Of a stretch of DNA of 64,000 nt, positions 10,912 to 21,954 are shown piece by piece (the stretch's first letter is position 1; each line of letters starts with the position of its first letter). The position numbers and the translations under genes are program-made. The DNA is taken from positions 1 through 64,000 of the forward strand of contig JAJIRX010000888.1 in NCBI GenBank assembly GCA_023853785.1, read 5' to 3'. The stretch is from Psilocybe azurescens (Eukaryota > Basidiomycota > Agaricomycetes > Agaricales > Agrocybaceae). The notes beneath the pieces were generated by a model. The model searched no databases, was not told the origin of the DNA, and was given only the letters and a program-made list of their open reading frames with translations.

Positions 10912-13900
10912 CTATTCAAAATCAAGTAAAACCTCGGGATATACTACATTCATTGTGAACGGATCTGTTGGATCAGGCAGTAAGATTTTCACTCTTGACC
11001 GTGATGTAGCCCTTGAGAGGGCAACATATAGCTGACCATGCGCAAAAACAGGCACCCGTACATCCAGCCCAACATATTTCACGGATTGCCCCTGCGCCTT
11101 GTTTATCGAGAGGGCAAATGCAAGTCGGACAGGAAATTGGCGTCGACGGAATTTGAAGGCATAGTCCGTTGATGATGTCGGGATGAGTGAGATACGTGGT
11201 ATGAATGCCACCTTGCCATCGTGGTCTCCTCCCAAGATGCGAGCTTCAAGAACTCGTTCTCCAGCTCTGGTGAGTACCATTCTAGTTCCATTGCAAAGAC
11301 CTTGTGATGGAGAGAGATTCCGGAGAAGGATTAATGGACAGCCAATTTTCAGTCGCAGTTCTCCAGGAGGAAGACTGGAGGAGTTGATAGAGCGTAAAAA
11401 CTCTGGTGTTACAGGCATATCGTCATCTGGATCAGCACCTCGTTCTTGGATGACCTCGTCAACGCTATAGTATACATGCTCATCACCAGCCATTCGGTTG
11501 AGGATGTCATCGTTGATATCCGAAACATCCTGGTTACGTGGAGCAAGGATCATGCGATCAAGAAAGTATTGAGGTGGAGGTGGCTGCGGTGAGTCAATTC
11601 CAGGATAGATTGAATTGACTAAGTCAGCTGTATCATTGACTAACATATCATTAGGTATATGGACCTTGCCGTTTTCATTCGAGTTGCGACCATGGCCAAC
11701 ATCAAGAAGCCACTGTGAAAATTCAGCGGCATTTGGGTCACCTTGTAAGCGCATATTTTGCCTGAGATGTAGAACTTGAATGTGCTCCCATAGGTAACTC
11801 CGTAGAAGTGTTGCATCGATGATCTGTTCCCGTGAACCCCTCTCAACAACTGGGAGTGTTTGCTGGAAATCACCCCAAAGAGTGTTGTCAATCCTCCAAA
11901 TGGCCGGTTGTCATTGCGGATATCACGCAGTGTTCGATCAAGGGCTTGACTGCATGCCGCTTCTGAGCTCCGACCTCATCCCAGATGATGCATTTTGCCA
12001 TACGCAGTAAGTCTGCACGCTGACTATTCTTGGGTATACCGCATACTGAATCTTCATGTAGAGTGTCGATTGGGATTTTGAATGTTGAATGTGCTGTGCG
12101 TCCAAGAGGTAGTAATAGTGCAGCTATCCCAGAAGATGCAACACAAATAACGATTGCACCCTCACTTCGGAACTTGCTGCAGAGAACCTTGTAGAGGAAA
12201 GTCTTTCCCGTCCCACCATGGCCATTGACGAAGAACAGTTCACCGTGGTTATTCTCAATCGATTCACATATTTTTACATATGCTTGTCGTTGATTCTCAT
12301 TGAGGAGTTCACGGTGTTCTTCATGGTAAGCATACTCTTGTTCACGGTTGTAATCCAGCTGCTCAGCAATTATAGGATTAAATACATGGTTCTCCCAGTC
12401 CTGCTGCGGTCGTGGCATTGCAGGCCAATTTGCTAAAGTATGGCCAGAGTTTCTGAGTGTCCGATCAAGGAGGTATAGCCCATAGTCAAAGGCATCATCT
12501 TCAGTTGCATGAGGTAGGCCTAAAGATTGCAGCCGATATTGGAGGTCATCGCAAATATGATGTCGAAATTGCATCCAGAGTCGTGCCGGTTCAGAGGGAT
12601 GACAAAGAGTAAGATTGTTGCAAATAGGTACCGCAGGCGCTGACCAATTTGAATTTCAGAGGCCTCGAGAAGACACTGCTCCCACTCTCCATCGTCATTG
12701 AGAAGTCCACGGGCACGACAGGCATCATAGAACGTTGGATAGGGATGTCGAAGATCATCAAATGATTTGGCACATTTTGAAATTGTCAAAAGTAGTCGCA
12801 GGTAGAATCGCTCACCAGCTGTAGGTGGAATGTAATACATACGACCAATAGCAAATCCTTGCTTTCGAATGGTCCATCTTTTCTCATTCTGGAGCCACCG
12901 AAAATGCTGAGGAAACTCTGGGTATGTATACTGTCGTGCAAGGGTTCCAAGAGGTCCGTTATCTCTATTAGCATCAAAATATGCTGTGAGGCTTGTCTTC
13001 TCTTGACTTGCACGGGCAATTAGAGCTGCAGGGTCTTCATCGGGATTGAACACCACCAGATGCTGGCCAGGAAGGTGAACCTGAAGACGCACAACATTTG
13101 GAACTCTGCCATGCATCTCAAATTCAAAGATTCGATGGGCTGCCTCAGATGCCGAGATGTACACGCCCATTGAGGTGTCGTTGAATTTCATTGTTTGGCT
13201 CGACTTCCAATGAAGCCATATCTCCTCCTTTGTGAGTATATTTGAAGAGGTATTTGAACGATCCAAGAGTAACTGCACACTCTGCATTTGCATGGCAGTC
13301 ATAGCGGGCAAGGAAGTATGGGGGTAGGGTACCAGCCATCGGTTGTCAACCAGTGTTCGCCCAACTAAGTAGGCGTGTCCATCATCTGGGCGAAAATATT
13401 GTGGAAAACCATTTCCATCCATCGTGGTAAATGGACTGAAATCCTTTGGAAATTGTTTTGTGCACTTGTTATTCTCCATGCAAGGTGCTCTGGGATTTAC
13501 TATCCCGCAAGGACCATGAACCATGAGGCGCTTGACTGAATCAAAGAGCATTGGTTCTTTTTCAGGATCAGGCCAGTATGCCCGTATGCATGAGTCAATT
13601 GCCTCTGTGGTCGTCAGCTTGTATGGTTCCTTTAGGAATATCAAACAGTGCATATGCGGAAGACCTCGCTTCTGAAATTCAATGGTGTAAACATATGCAA
13701 CAGTGTGCCCAAAGACCCCATTTTTGTATATATCATCCAGAATAGCTTGCTTCTTCATCTGAAAGACTCTTGTTACCAAGTCAGGTCGATCATATGGGGT
13801 TTGACCTAGGAGAAGTTCTCCTGTAATTTCAGCCCATTGAGGATTGCAGGTGACGGTCAAAAAATGTCGACACGTCGAAAATAACGGGCTATTGCCATTG

Positions 13901-15100
13901 AGTCTTGATATTGCTGCTGCATGTGTCTTGGTCCTCCAATGTACGAAGATGGAAGAATATATCGTTGCCCCAGGTTCCCGAGATCAATTTCGTCATCTCC
14001 ATAAGCAACTGCATCCTCCAGTCCACTGTATAAGCATGCACGAAGAGTGGGCTGGTTTAAAAGATCCACTTTAAGCGATTTTGATCAATGGAAGCATACA
14101 TATCAACCAAAAATCTTTGTAAGAGCCGACCACCACGCAAAAGTGATGAGTATTCATTCCGTCGAGACTGGAGACGATAGGAGACAAACTGAACTTGGGT
14201 CAGCCTTGTGCGCTGATATCTATCACGATGTGCAATCTGAAGGTTAGAATGCCATCCATTCTCGCCATATGGAAAAAGAAGGACATAGTACAAAGGGACA
14301 TAGGCAGGATGGAGATCGCTAATAATCTGAATCCCTCCTCGTCGTTGATAAAGTACAATATCCCGCGAATTCTTCTCTGGGTTAACATCTGTCGGGAAGG
14401 ATCACAGCAACTTCGTCTGCAGTTGGTAAGTTATAACGTCGACGATCGCTGCCTGGTGCAACATGAAGGCGTATGCAGACATCTTCTTCAGGATCATAAC
14501 CTTGCAAGATTTCATGTGCGTGCTTGTAGATAGCTGCATACTGATGATTATCGAGAATAACTTGTTGAAGGATGCGTAATGTATCCCGGTTGAGTCCTTC
14601 ATTTTGATGGCGGCGGTGTTCAAGAGCAGCATGTGGGTCATAAATATAGAGCTGGGCATAGGTCGGGTCTCGGTGGGGTGCAGGTTCAAGAGGTCCTCCA
14701 CGATGGAAAAGTTCTCCTTGAATTCGAATACAGGAGGGCCACGGCCTCGGTTCACCGAATGATCTTCCTTGACTTTGAGAGAAGTAAAAGCGAATGCTCG
14801 GTTATATTTCCAAATGTTCTCTCGAAATTCCCTTGCTTGCTCGTCATGACCATCAAATAATGCCTTTAAGACGTCCGGAGGTGCTCGGAGGGCAGGCAAT
14901 TGGACTTTGCCACTCTTGCAGCAAAACCAAATTCAGGGGACCTCGCAGAAGATTGTGCAAGCTTTTCCGCCATCCAATGCAGCGCACCACAATGAGGACA
15001 CTCCACATCCATGCAGCCAAGATTATGACGTGTCACAGGTTCACGATAGGGTCGTCGTGTGGCAAGGAAGAGTGTGTTGCCTAATAGAAAAGAAAGAAGT
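10912..15100 (-). CDS. Helitron Rep-helicase (HUH endonuclease fused to PIF1-type helicase)
   Basis: The protein nicks and transfers one strand (Rep) and unwinds DNA (helicase). In order it has: a zinc-finger-like start (CPHCGALHW and a CCKSGK partner, about 14920-15030); the Helitron-like N domain (PALRAPPDVLKALF, 14850-14899); FPYGENGWH (about 14260-14280); Rep motif HMH in KRGLPHMHCLIFL (about 13650-13690); the two-tyrosine motif YLFKYTHKG (about 13210-13260); helicase GGTGKT (about 12190) and WDE (about 11990); a motif III-like FGGDFQQTLPV (about 11850-11880); and the C-terminal SINKAQGQS and YVALSRATS motifs. Single-base frame breaks lie near 14924, 14727, 14385, 14071, 13861, 13322, 13170, 11950 and 11874, mostly in homopolymers. 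The stop is at 10912. It is either a recently damaged copy or an intact gene misread by sequencing errors. Confidence 0.88.
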
Positions 15101-15267
15101 CACATTTGACCTCAATATTATATTATGACCATGCTTACTTGTTTGCGACTGTGAAGTGTGCATTGGAGGATGTTCTCTTTGCAATCGCCCTTGTTGTTCT
15201 CGCTCACGCTGGCTCCTTTGCGATGTCAGTCGCCAATTATTGGCACCTATGATAATTTAATCAGCAT

Positions 15268-16273
15268 TCAGCAACATGTGAACTTCCAAACGCCAGCATA
15301 CCGGACACATTTGTGGGTGGAGGAGTTAGCAGCTGAGGTTGTCGGCGAGGCTCTGTCCTTCTCCCTGGTTGAAGAATTTCTTCTACGGCGAGAAGGAATC
15401 AGAAACAGGAACATATCATGAAAGAATCTGATCGACTTACCGGTATTCTGCTGTGCATTTTCACGCAGTTCACGCACTTGACGTTCACGTTCACGGCGCC
15501 GTCGTTGGCCCAGTGAGCGCCGGTTTGCCGCCTGTTTACTTAGTAAATTTATGACTAATTTTAACATATATTAAGTACCTACCTCCGCTGCTGGGGGCTG
15601 TAAAAATATGTTATTGTCATCATCTTGCGTCGTAGAAGGGGTGACATATCCTTCTTGGGGTGCAGGTAGTATGCGTTGACACTGAGCCTGATTTGATGGC
15701 CTTGAGTTGGAAATCTGCTGTGAATTTTCATGTATTCTACATGCTTGCAGTTCACGCTCTTGACGTTCTCGTTCACGGCGCCGTTGTTGGCCCAGCGAGC
15801 GCCGATTCACCACCTGTTCACTTAATAAATCCATAATCAATTTCAACATTTATCGAGTACCTACCTCTGCTGCTGGGGGCCGTAAAATAATGTTGTTTCC
15901 ATCTGTTCGTTGTCCAGAAATAGCCGCACAGTGGTGGTCCTGAAGACATAGAAAATGAGCCAGTGTCAATGGAAATAGTGAACTAATTTAATCGCACCGA
16001 ATGCACACCTCTCAAAGCCATGAAACTTGGCGCCAGATTTGTGGGACGTACGTTTTCATCACCTCCTTGCCTGTCCGACCTTCTCTGCACGCGATTGATT
16101 TCATGACTGAGAGACACTTCGGGTTGAAGGTTTCCTGTTTGCGGTATTGAACACCCGATGGAACCAGTGTCAAGCATGTCGGAAACAATGGGAAACACGT
16201 TCGCAAGGTTTGAAGGTTGTGGGCCTAATGGGCGTCGACGTCGCGGACTGCCTGCTAGGGCTTCATATTGCAC
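15268..16273 (-). CDS. Basic N-terminal exons of the Helitron protein (or a small upstream gene)
   Basis: Several short exons lie upstream of the Rep-helicase in the same orientation. Two near-copies carry the highly basic helix RRSLGQQRRRERERQ, at 15760-15849 and 15480-15567. Each is followed by an AT-rich intron-like stretch and a PPAAE motif. A further exon (15983-16273) starts MQYEALAGSPRRRRPLG. Arg-rich preambles with repeated RERERQ-like motifs are common at the start of fungal Helitron proteins. They probably act as nuclear-localisation or DNA-contact segments. Exon joins to the zinc-finger region at about 15070 cannot be fixed by eye. Confidence 0.5.
15480..15870 (-). repeat. Tandem exon-intron duplication, offset about 282 bases
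   Basis: The block around GGCGCCGTCGTTGGCCCAG at 15495 recurs at about 15777 as GGCGCCGTTGTTGGCCCAG, and similarity continues through the intron-like stretch to the GCTGCTGGGGG motif at 15588 and 15876. Divergence is moderate, so the duplication is older than the 187-base terminal one. Confidence 0.75.
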
Positions 16274-16760
16274 TCGGGATTGCAGTCGCCTTTGCGAGTG
16301 CCCTGGAGTATCTGGTTCCGTAGCATGATGCTCCCTAAAAACTAATTAGAAACAATACAAATAATGAGGAGAAAAGCTGAGCTCACATTCTGTTGCAGAA
16401 ACCCTAAATTTCCGAATGACCACCAGATAGTGGAAAGTGTTCGTGTTTGACGTGCCAGACAGTGACCGTGTTGCTTGCCAAGTCGGGTGCAACGTTCTCG
16501 AACATTCAGCCTACAGCAGTGATGGATTGGAAATTGCTAGCCCCGTAATAGCGCCACTCAGGGGTCAATGTTGTCCGTGATATTTCTCTGCTGAATTCAA
16601 ATCTCGCATCACACAAACACAGCTAATGGGATCGAGAATCAGATTTGTATTTGAACAATTATCCATTCATAAACTGCAGACATAGATAGAGTACTGCCTT
16701 AAGGTGACCTATAAGCCATGATATCGCGGATGTGCTGAGGAAGTAGGCAAGCAGGGGCAC

Positions 16761-17135
16761 AAACATAGATGATGGTCATGGTTGAATTGACGTTGAACGT
16801 TGAACCCTGATGTTGGCGGCCTGCCACATCCGAATGTGGAAGACGTTGATCAGAGCCTGGCCAATCAAAAGTCTTCTTTGTCTCCAGCCAATCAAAATGG
16901 TGCTTTGTGTCTCGTGAGAAAGAGTCTGAGCTCTTTTATTATAATAGAAACATAGATGATGGTCATGGTTGAATTGACGTTGAACGTTGAACCCTGATGT
17001 TGGCGGCCTGCCACATCCGAATGTGGAAGACGTTGATCAGAGCCTGGCCAATCAAAAGTCTTCTTTGTCTCCAGCCAATCAAAATGGTGCTTTGTGTCTC
17101 GTGAGAAAGAGTCTGAGCTCTTTTATTATAATAGA
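16761..17135 (-). repeat. Perfect tandem duplication (2 x 187 bases) of the Helitron 5' end
   Basis: The units are 16761-16947 and 16948-17134, with the terminal A of the 5' TC at 17135. By eye they are identical over their whole length. Each carries its own TCTATTATAATAAAAGAG 5' terminus on the minus strand (TC at 17135 and at 16948). Only the outer copy is preceded by A, as expected for the true boundary. Each unit also contains the palindrome CCACAT-CCGA-ATGTGG (16824-16839 and 17011-17026) and two CCAATCAAAA direct repeats. Confidence 0.95.
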
Positions 17136-17279
17136 TGCGTGAGAAAAATAGTTGGTCAAAATGTGCAAAAAGACTACGTGACGTATTGTAATGTACAGTA
17201 TATGCTGATGGGATGGCAAAATGAGCAAAAGGGGAATAAAAATAGCAGAACAAAAAAACATGTACAAATGTGCAAAAAG

Positions 17280-19515
17280 TCACTGAGGAGCTGAAGTCGA
17301 AGTTGTGGCTGTGGCTGAAGCTGGATCCTGAGCGACACCCATCGCCATGAAGGTTTGGCATATGTCCTCTATCTCGTCTGTCCTCGTTAAAAGCGGCTTG
17401 AGCATTTCTTCGACTTGTCTTCCCACTTCTTCTTGGTTCTCAAGACCTCTTTGCCGTAGAAGGTCCAAGATGTGGCGCATATCATCTTCCATGCGTTTTT
17501 GGAAATGAGGGAGAAGTTCATTTAGTATTGGTTGGACGCTCGTATCCAGCAATTCTGAGGAAGAGGGTCTCGCGGAAGACCATTGATGCTGATGTAGAAC
17601 TTGTAGCTGAGCGGTTAAAGATTCGATTTCCGCATGCAGGTCATCCTTTGCTCTGTCGAATTCAACGAATTGCTGTTCCGCCTAAAAGACATGACAGGAT
17701 TTATAAATGACTAGTTCAGATAAAAAATAAGTTCAGATGTTTGCTTACCTCCTCACAAAGTCTATTGATCTCGGCAGACTCAGCTCGTAAGCCGTCGAGC
17801 TCGTATTGAAGGTCGTGTACTCTAGTCAACGCAAATGCCGCTTGCTCAGACTGCACCGCCAGATTCTCGTCAACGGATTTCATCTTGTTTTCCAAGGCAG
17901 CATAGTCCCCAGAACGACTTGGTGCTTGGGAATCTTCTTCCATCGGTTGATGTATCTCAGGCAAGTGACGAAGATTCTCGTCAAGACTGTCATGATTTGT
18001 CCAGACGCTAGAATAAACCTGTTCGGCAGCATTGTCCACACTTGCCTCTGCTAATTTGAGAGCGGCTTTGAGCTCCTTCCAGTCCCAATTACCTCGCTTA
18101 AGAAGTTCCTCTGCAGTAAGAGGCTGTGGTCCCGAGTTCGTTTCTCCTCCATTCTGAGAGTCTAGTGATTTGGCCTTGATCTCCTTCTCCTTTTTTCAAC
18201 CGCGAGTCGTTCATGAAGCTTCAAATCCAAAACCAAGACCGTAGCTCGTCCGTATATTTCATGACCATCTCTTTCGTCACCGCCGGATCATTGACGGGCT
18301 TGTTCGGGACAAGATCTGGAAGGTCACCCAATTTTTGCAGAGCCAAATCGCGCTTCTGTATCGCATCTGTGAGCTTTTTGTAGTACTCTGCTCGAATTTC
18401 TTCGAGCATTTTCCTGGTTCCAAGGCTTGCATGAGCATGTGTGGGAGAATTGTCGTGATAATGTTTCCATCGATCGTATGTGCGCCGTGCATCTTGTTGG
18501 ACAATCTGTGCAATAACAACATCTTGCATGCAGCTATAGACAAAATAGAGCACAGTAAGGTGGAATCGTGTTTTTGGGGCGTATTAAAGCTATCGAACTC
18601 ACGTCAGAATATCAGTGTATAATGCCACACGGCCTTCGGCAGCAGTGTATTTCAAGGGGTAGGATGATGATCGCGACCCCGCTTTGTTGGTTGCAACGAG
18701 TTCCTTGTAGGCTGCTTGTAGATCTGACAGTGGAGTTTCATCGCGCCCTTTCTTTGAGGTATTTGGGATGGAAACTGGGGGACGGGGTATTGTAGGAGTC
18801 GAAGATGTACGAAGCTTGTCTTTATCGCACTCTTTCCTCGAGGAATTAGGATTGGGAAGCGAGGGACGAGGTATTGCAGGAATTGAAGATTTGCGAGACT
18901 CAAGCTCTGACAATTGGGTATCAGGCTTCGCAAAGGATTGAGTGCGGTGGGGGACAGGTAAGGTCTTTCTCGGAGGTGTAGGTTCTCTCATAGGGACATC
19001 TTGTTCTTCCCTTGCCTTTCCTTTTCCCTTGTCGTGTGTGGATATTTCTCCGGTCCAGGTACCGGAGCCCCATTCCGATGCCGGGTCAGACCAGCTATTA
19101 GCTCCAGCCCATGGGTTGCCAGCATTCTGAGTCCCAGCCTTTTCCCAATCGTTTCCCCAGCCCCCAGTGGTATTCTGCTTACCCCATGCAACACTCTCAG
19201 GATTGATGTTCCATGCTGTAGGCTCTGATCTTTGGGTCTCTCCGCTGCTGGCCTTCGGCCACCCCGTATTGCTTCCAGACGCTTGTGGTTTATCTCCTAA
19301 TGAAGAAGCATTGTTCCCCACCGACTGCCCGTTTCAGGTAGCTTTATCGTATTTGTCGATGTGGGTGCAGCATCAGATGTGCTTTTCCACGAGTCCGAAT
19401 CTCTCCTTCCTTGACTAGATCCTGTGAAGGAACCTGACTTTCTGTGATCTTTCTGAACGAGGAAGTCGCGTCGGTCAATTGAAGGACAAGAGTAAGAATT
19501 ATGTCGGACAGACAT
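17280..19515 (-). CDS. Trp-rich (GW-type) disordered protein with C-terminal coiled coil
   Basis: Start ATG 19515 (MSVRHNSYSCPSIDRR). After a Ser-rich stretch, about 90 residues (about 19045-19265) hold nine or ten tryptophans spaced 6-14 residues apart in a Gly/Ser/Asn-rich, disordered setting, with GGWGND, NPWAGA and SEWGSG. This is the pattern of Argonaute-hook (GW/WG) proteins. A Ser/Pro/Lys linker follows, then helical segments at 18221-18553, 17716-18180 and 17280-17680 with heptad-like coiled coil. Introns fall near 18555-18600, 17690-17750 and others. Frame breaks occur near 19328 (GGG read, four expected), 18238, and in A6 at 18191-18196. The stop is at 17280, 144 bases from the Helitron end. 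The family is not recognised; the Argonaute link is inference from composition. Confidence 0.6.
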
Positions 19516-20096
19516 TGGGTAACCGTCGAGCTAATTTCCAGTCCTCGGAATCTGGGTGGGAGAATCTGCATTGCGCTGCTGTTTTTTTGCATTTGCCATT
19601 AGAAGTGCCGTCGTTCTCATAGCCCTAGAAAGCCGAACGGGGTTGTAAATCCACTCTGCTTTACAAAACTAGGAGCGCGGTGGAGACGCACCCAACACCG
19701 AGCGGCCATATTGACTAATTGCCAAATTTATTCAGTTTTCTTGAGCGAATGTCTCTGACAGATGATATTTGAGCAGAAAAGGGTCGAGTTCATTGGAGAG
19801 AAACTTAAGAAAAAGAGATAGGTCTGAATGTTGAATGTTTCATCACATGATCCTGTCCATGTCACACAGGATCAAGTTTCAATGCGTTAACTTTTATTAT
19901 TAACGTAAACGGCGACGGTCACCCGCGTTGTTTTATCCAAGCTCTGGCACACATGCAAAAATCAACAGTATTAGCATATGGATTCTGAAATTTGCACTAA
20001 AACTGTCCAAGGTGGCTCTCTACGCGTCAACACTACAACTAAATTTAGTAATTCATGTGTTCCAACTGCGTATCGAACAGGTATCGATGTTCATGG
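19516..20096. other. Intergenic region, no gene seen
   Basis: About 580 bases between the start of the Trp-rich gene and the stop of the FAD oxidase. It is moderately AT-rich, with no ORF or RNA gene I can support. Confidence 0.6.
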
Positions 20097-21954
20097 TCAG
20101 ATAAGGCTACACAATAAAATCAAAAACCTTTTATAAAACAAATTGGGCTTCAGTTTTTTGGGCGCTTGTGCACGGCACATCTTTCCATTTACGTCGACCG
20201 ACCAGAAATCGCTTCCGACCGCTTTCTCCGCGTAGAAGAATCTCTCGCTATCGTACTTGGTCTTGATCTTCAATAAGCGCGCGTAGTTCGCTCCATACCA
20301 ATCCTCCTTCCATTTTGGATTGTCGCCGTCCGCCTCAGACATATAGGCACCCGAGTTGGGAACCACCTGTCGGAGCTTCTCGTCCCAGTCGTAAGTGATG
20401 GTCTTACGGACTGCGATGTTCTTCTCCAGAGACCCGGAAGCATCGTACCATGGTGCAGCAGGAATGATATACATAACGCTGTCCCTCCAGGCAGAAAGGA
20501 CGGAGTTACCTGGGTTTCCGGCGATTGCTTCTGATGGAGCAATACCGACTTCAATGATTGCGGCACCTCCGTCGGCGATGTGACGAACAGCCTTCGAAAC
20601 AGCCGTCGCATTCGCAACTAACGTCGAGCGAGGAATGAGACGGCCACCGAACTGGAATTTACCTGTGTTGATCGCGTCGAATGACGCGTCGTAGGCTTCC
20701 TTGAAGGTGGGGTACATGTCCACGCTCGAGGTGAAGTTAAAACCGAGCTCAGCGAGCTTCGCGGTGAGGGAGCAACCAAAGCGGTGACTTCTTCGCTTGT
20801 CTTATTGGGTACGAAGAGAGGCCAAAGTTGGAAGTATCCAGTGTTATAAAATGCGTAGGCATATGCACCAGCATCAACGTAGGCAGGGACGAAGGTGTGA
20901 TAGAAGTCAACAAATTCCCAGAATGTGTCGTTACTGACGGTGCCTTGGGGCGCTGTGATGACCGCAGAGCTAACATGGATATCCGGAAATACCTTAGCAG
21001 TCATCGACCATACGATGGCATAGTTTCGAGGTCCCCCACCAGAAAGAGCCCACCAAAGGTCGGAATTTTGAATGCGGGATGCAGTGACGAAGGCTCCGTT
21101 AGCAAGAATCACTTCGAACTCCAGTGTCTGATCGGCTGCAAGGCCCTTCCATGAGCTGAGGGCAGAGTGTCCGCCGCCACTCGTGTATCCTCCAGCCCAA
21201 CCGACTGTAGGACACTCTCCACCGACTGAGAGGTACCCATTTTCTGCTGTGAATGAATACAGTTCATTGACCATTGTTCCTGCATAACCTTTGACCGCAG
21301 GCCCACTGTAGTAAGCGGACTTGTAGTTCGATATGAGCTCCATGCCTTTGACATGGTGGGTCCAGATGGCGAGCGAGCCGTAGCCAGTCGATTTGCCCAT
21401 ATAGTCATGGCCGGTATTGCGGATGACGAACCGAATACTATTATTTTTTGCGAAGGCGATGGCAGCTTGTACATGCTCAACTGTAGTGACATTTATTGCG
21501 TAGTTGACATAAGTGCCCATTCTGCATACGGAGTCGGTCGGCTCGAATGGATTGCATGAGTTTTTCGACCACCATGGTGTCATAATCGAACTGGATGATA
21601 ATTCATGCCACTAAGGAAGCAAAAAAAATTAGAGCACTGGAAGGTATGGACTGGGAATAAGCAACTCACCTGTGGGAAATGCCAATTAGCCTGAACATCG
21701 GCACACTTTGTTGCATCAAATGTGTTCGTCACGGTAGAGTCGACGACAGTGGTGGTATGGCAAACACTTCCAATAGGAATAGTTTTGATGAGACGGCCGT
21801 TGACGGTGCTATTGAGCGCAGCCCACTCTGCAGCGGATGGCCAACACTTGTCCGTCGGTCCACACTTACATGCTGCAGTAGTACTTGACTCTGAGCCTGC
21901 GTATCCTACGGCGGACACAGCCAAGGCTGTTAATAGCGTCTGTTTTAGATGCAT
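20097..21954 (-). CDS. Secreted FAD-linked oxidase, berberine-bridge-enzyme type
   Basis: ATG 21954 opens a signal peptide (MHLKQTLLTALAVSAVGYAG). The FAD_binding_4 domain shows IRNTGHDYMGKS, whose His matches the histidyl-FAD position, and GGECPTVGWAGGY, whose Cys matches the cysteinyl-FAD position. A bicovalent flavin is therefore likely. GGGHSALSS and DLWWALSGGG follow. The C-terminal BBE domain gives DNPKWKEDWYGANYARLLKIK near 20270-20330. These enzymes oxidise alcohols, sugars or specialised metabolites with oxygen; the substrate cannot be told. An intron lies at about 21610-21670. GGG at 20768-20770 (one base short) breaks the frame between the two halves. The last 20 residues (to the stop at 20097) look atypical and could be intron read-through. 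Confidence 0.85.

Larger units (their letters stand above)
9321..17135 (-). mobile_element. Helitron rolling-circle transposon, both termini resolved
   Basis: The element lies on the minus strand. Its 5' terminus is TC at 17135-17134, preceded by A (T at 17136 on the plus strand). Its 3' terminus is CTAG at 9324-9321, followed by T (A at 9320 on the plus strand). This is the Helitron rule of insertion between A and T without target duplication. A hairpin (CCCGTGC, AAA, GCACGGG) lies six bases before CTAG, as in families with a CTRR end. Inside are a Rep-helicase (10912 to about 15100), upstream basic exons, and a second ORF (9386-10540) near the 3' end. The element separates PFA4 (stop 107 bases away) from the convergent Trp-rich gene (stop 144 bases away). 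The 5' end is present twice in tandem. Confidence 0.93.

Noticed and set aside
12218..12436. Plus-strand frames inside the Helitron (also 10751-11035, 13551-13745, 14195-14533)
   Set aside because: They are antisense to well-defined Rep-helicase motifs.
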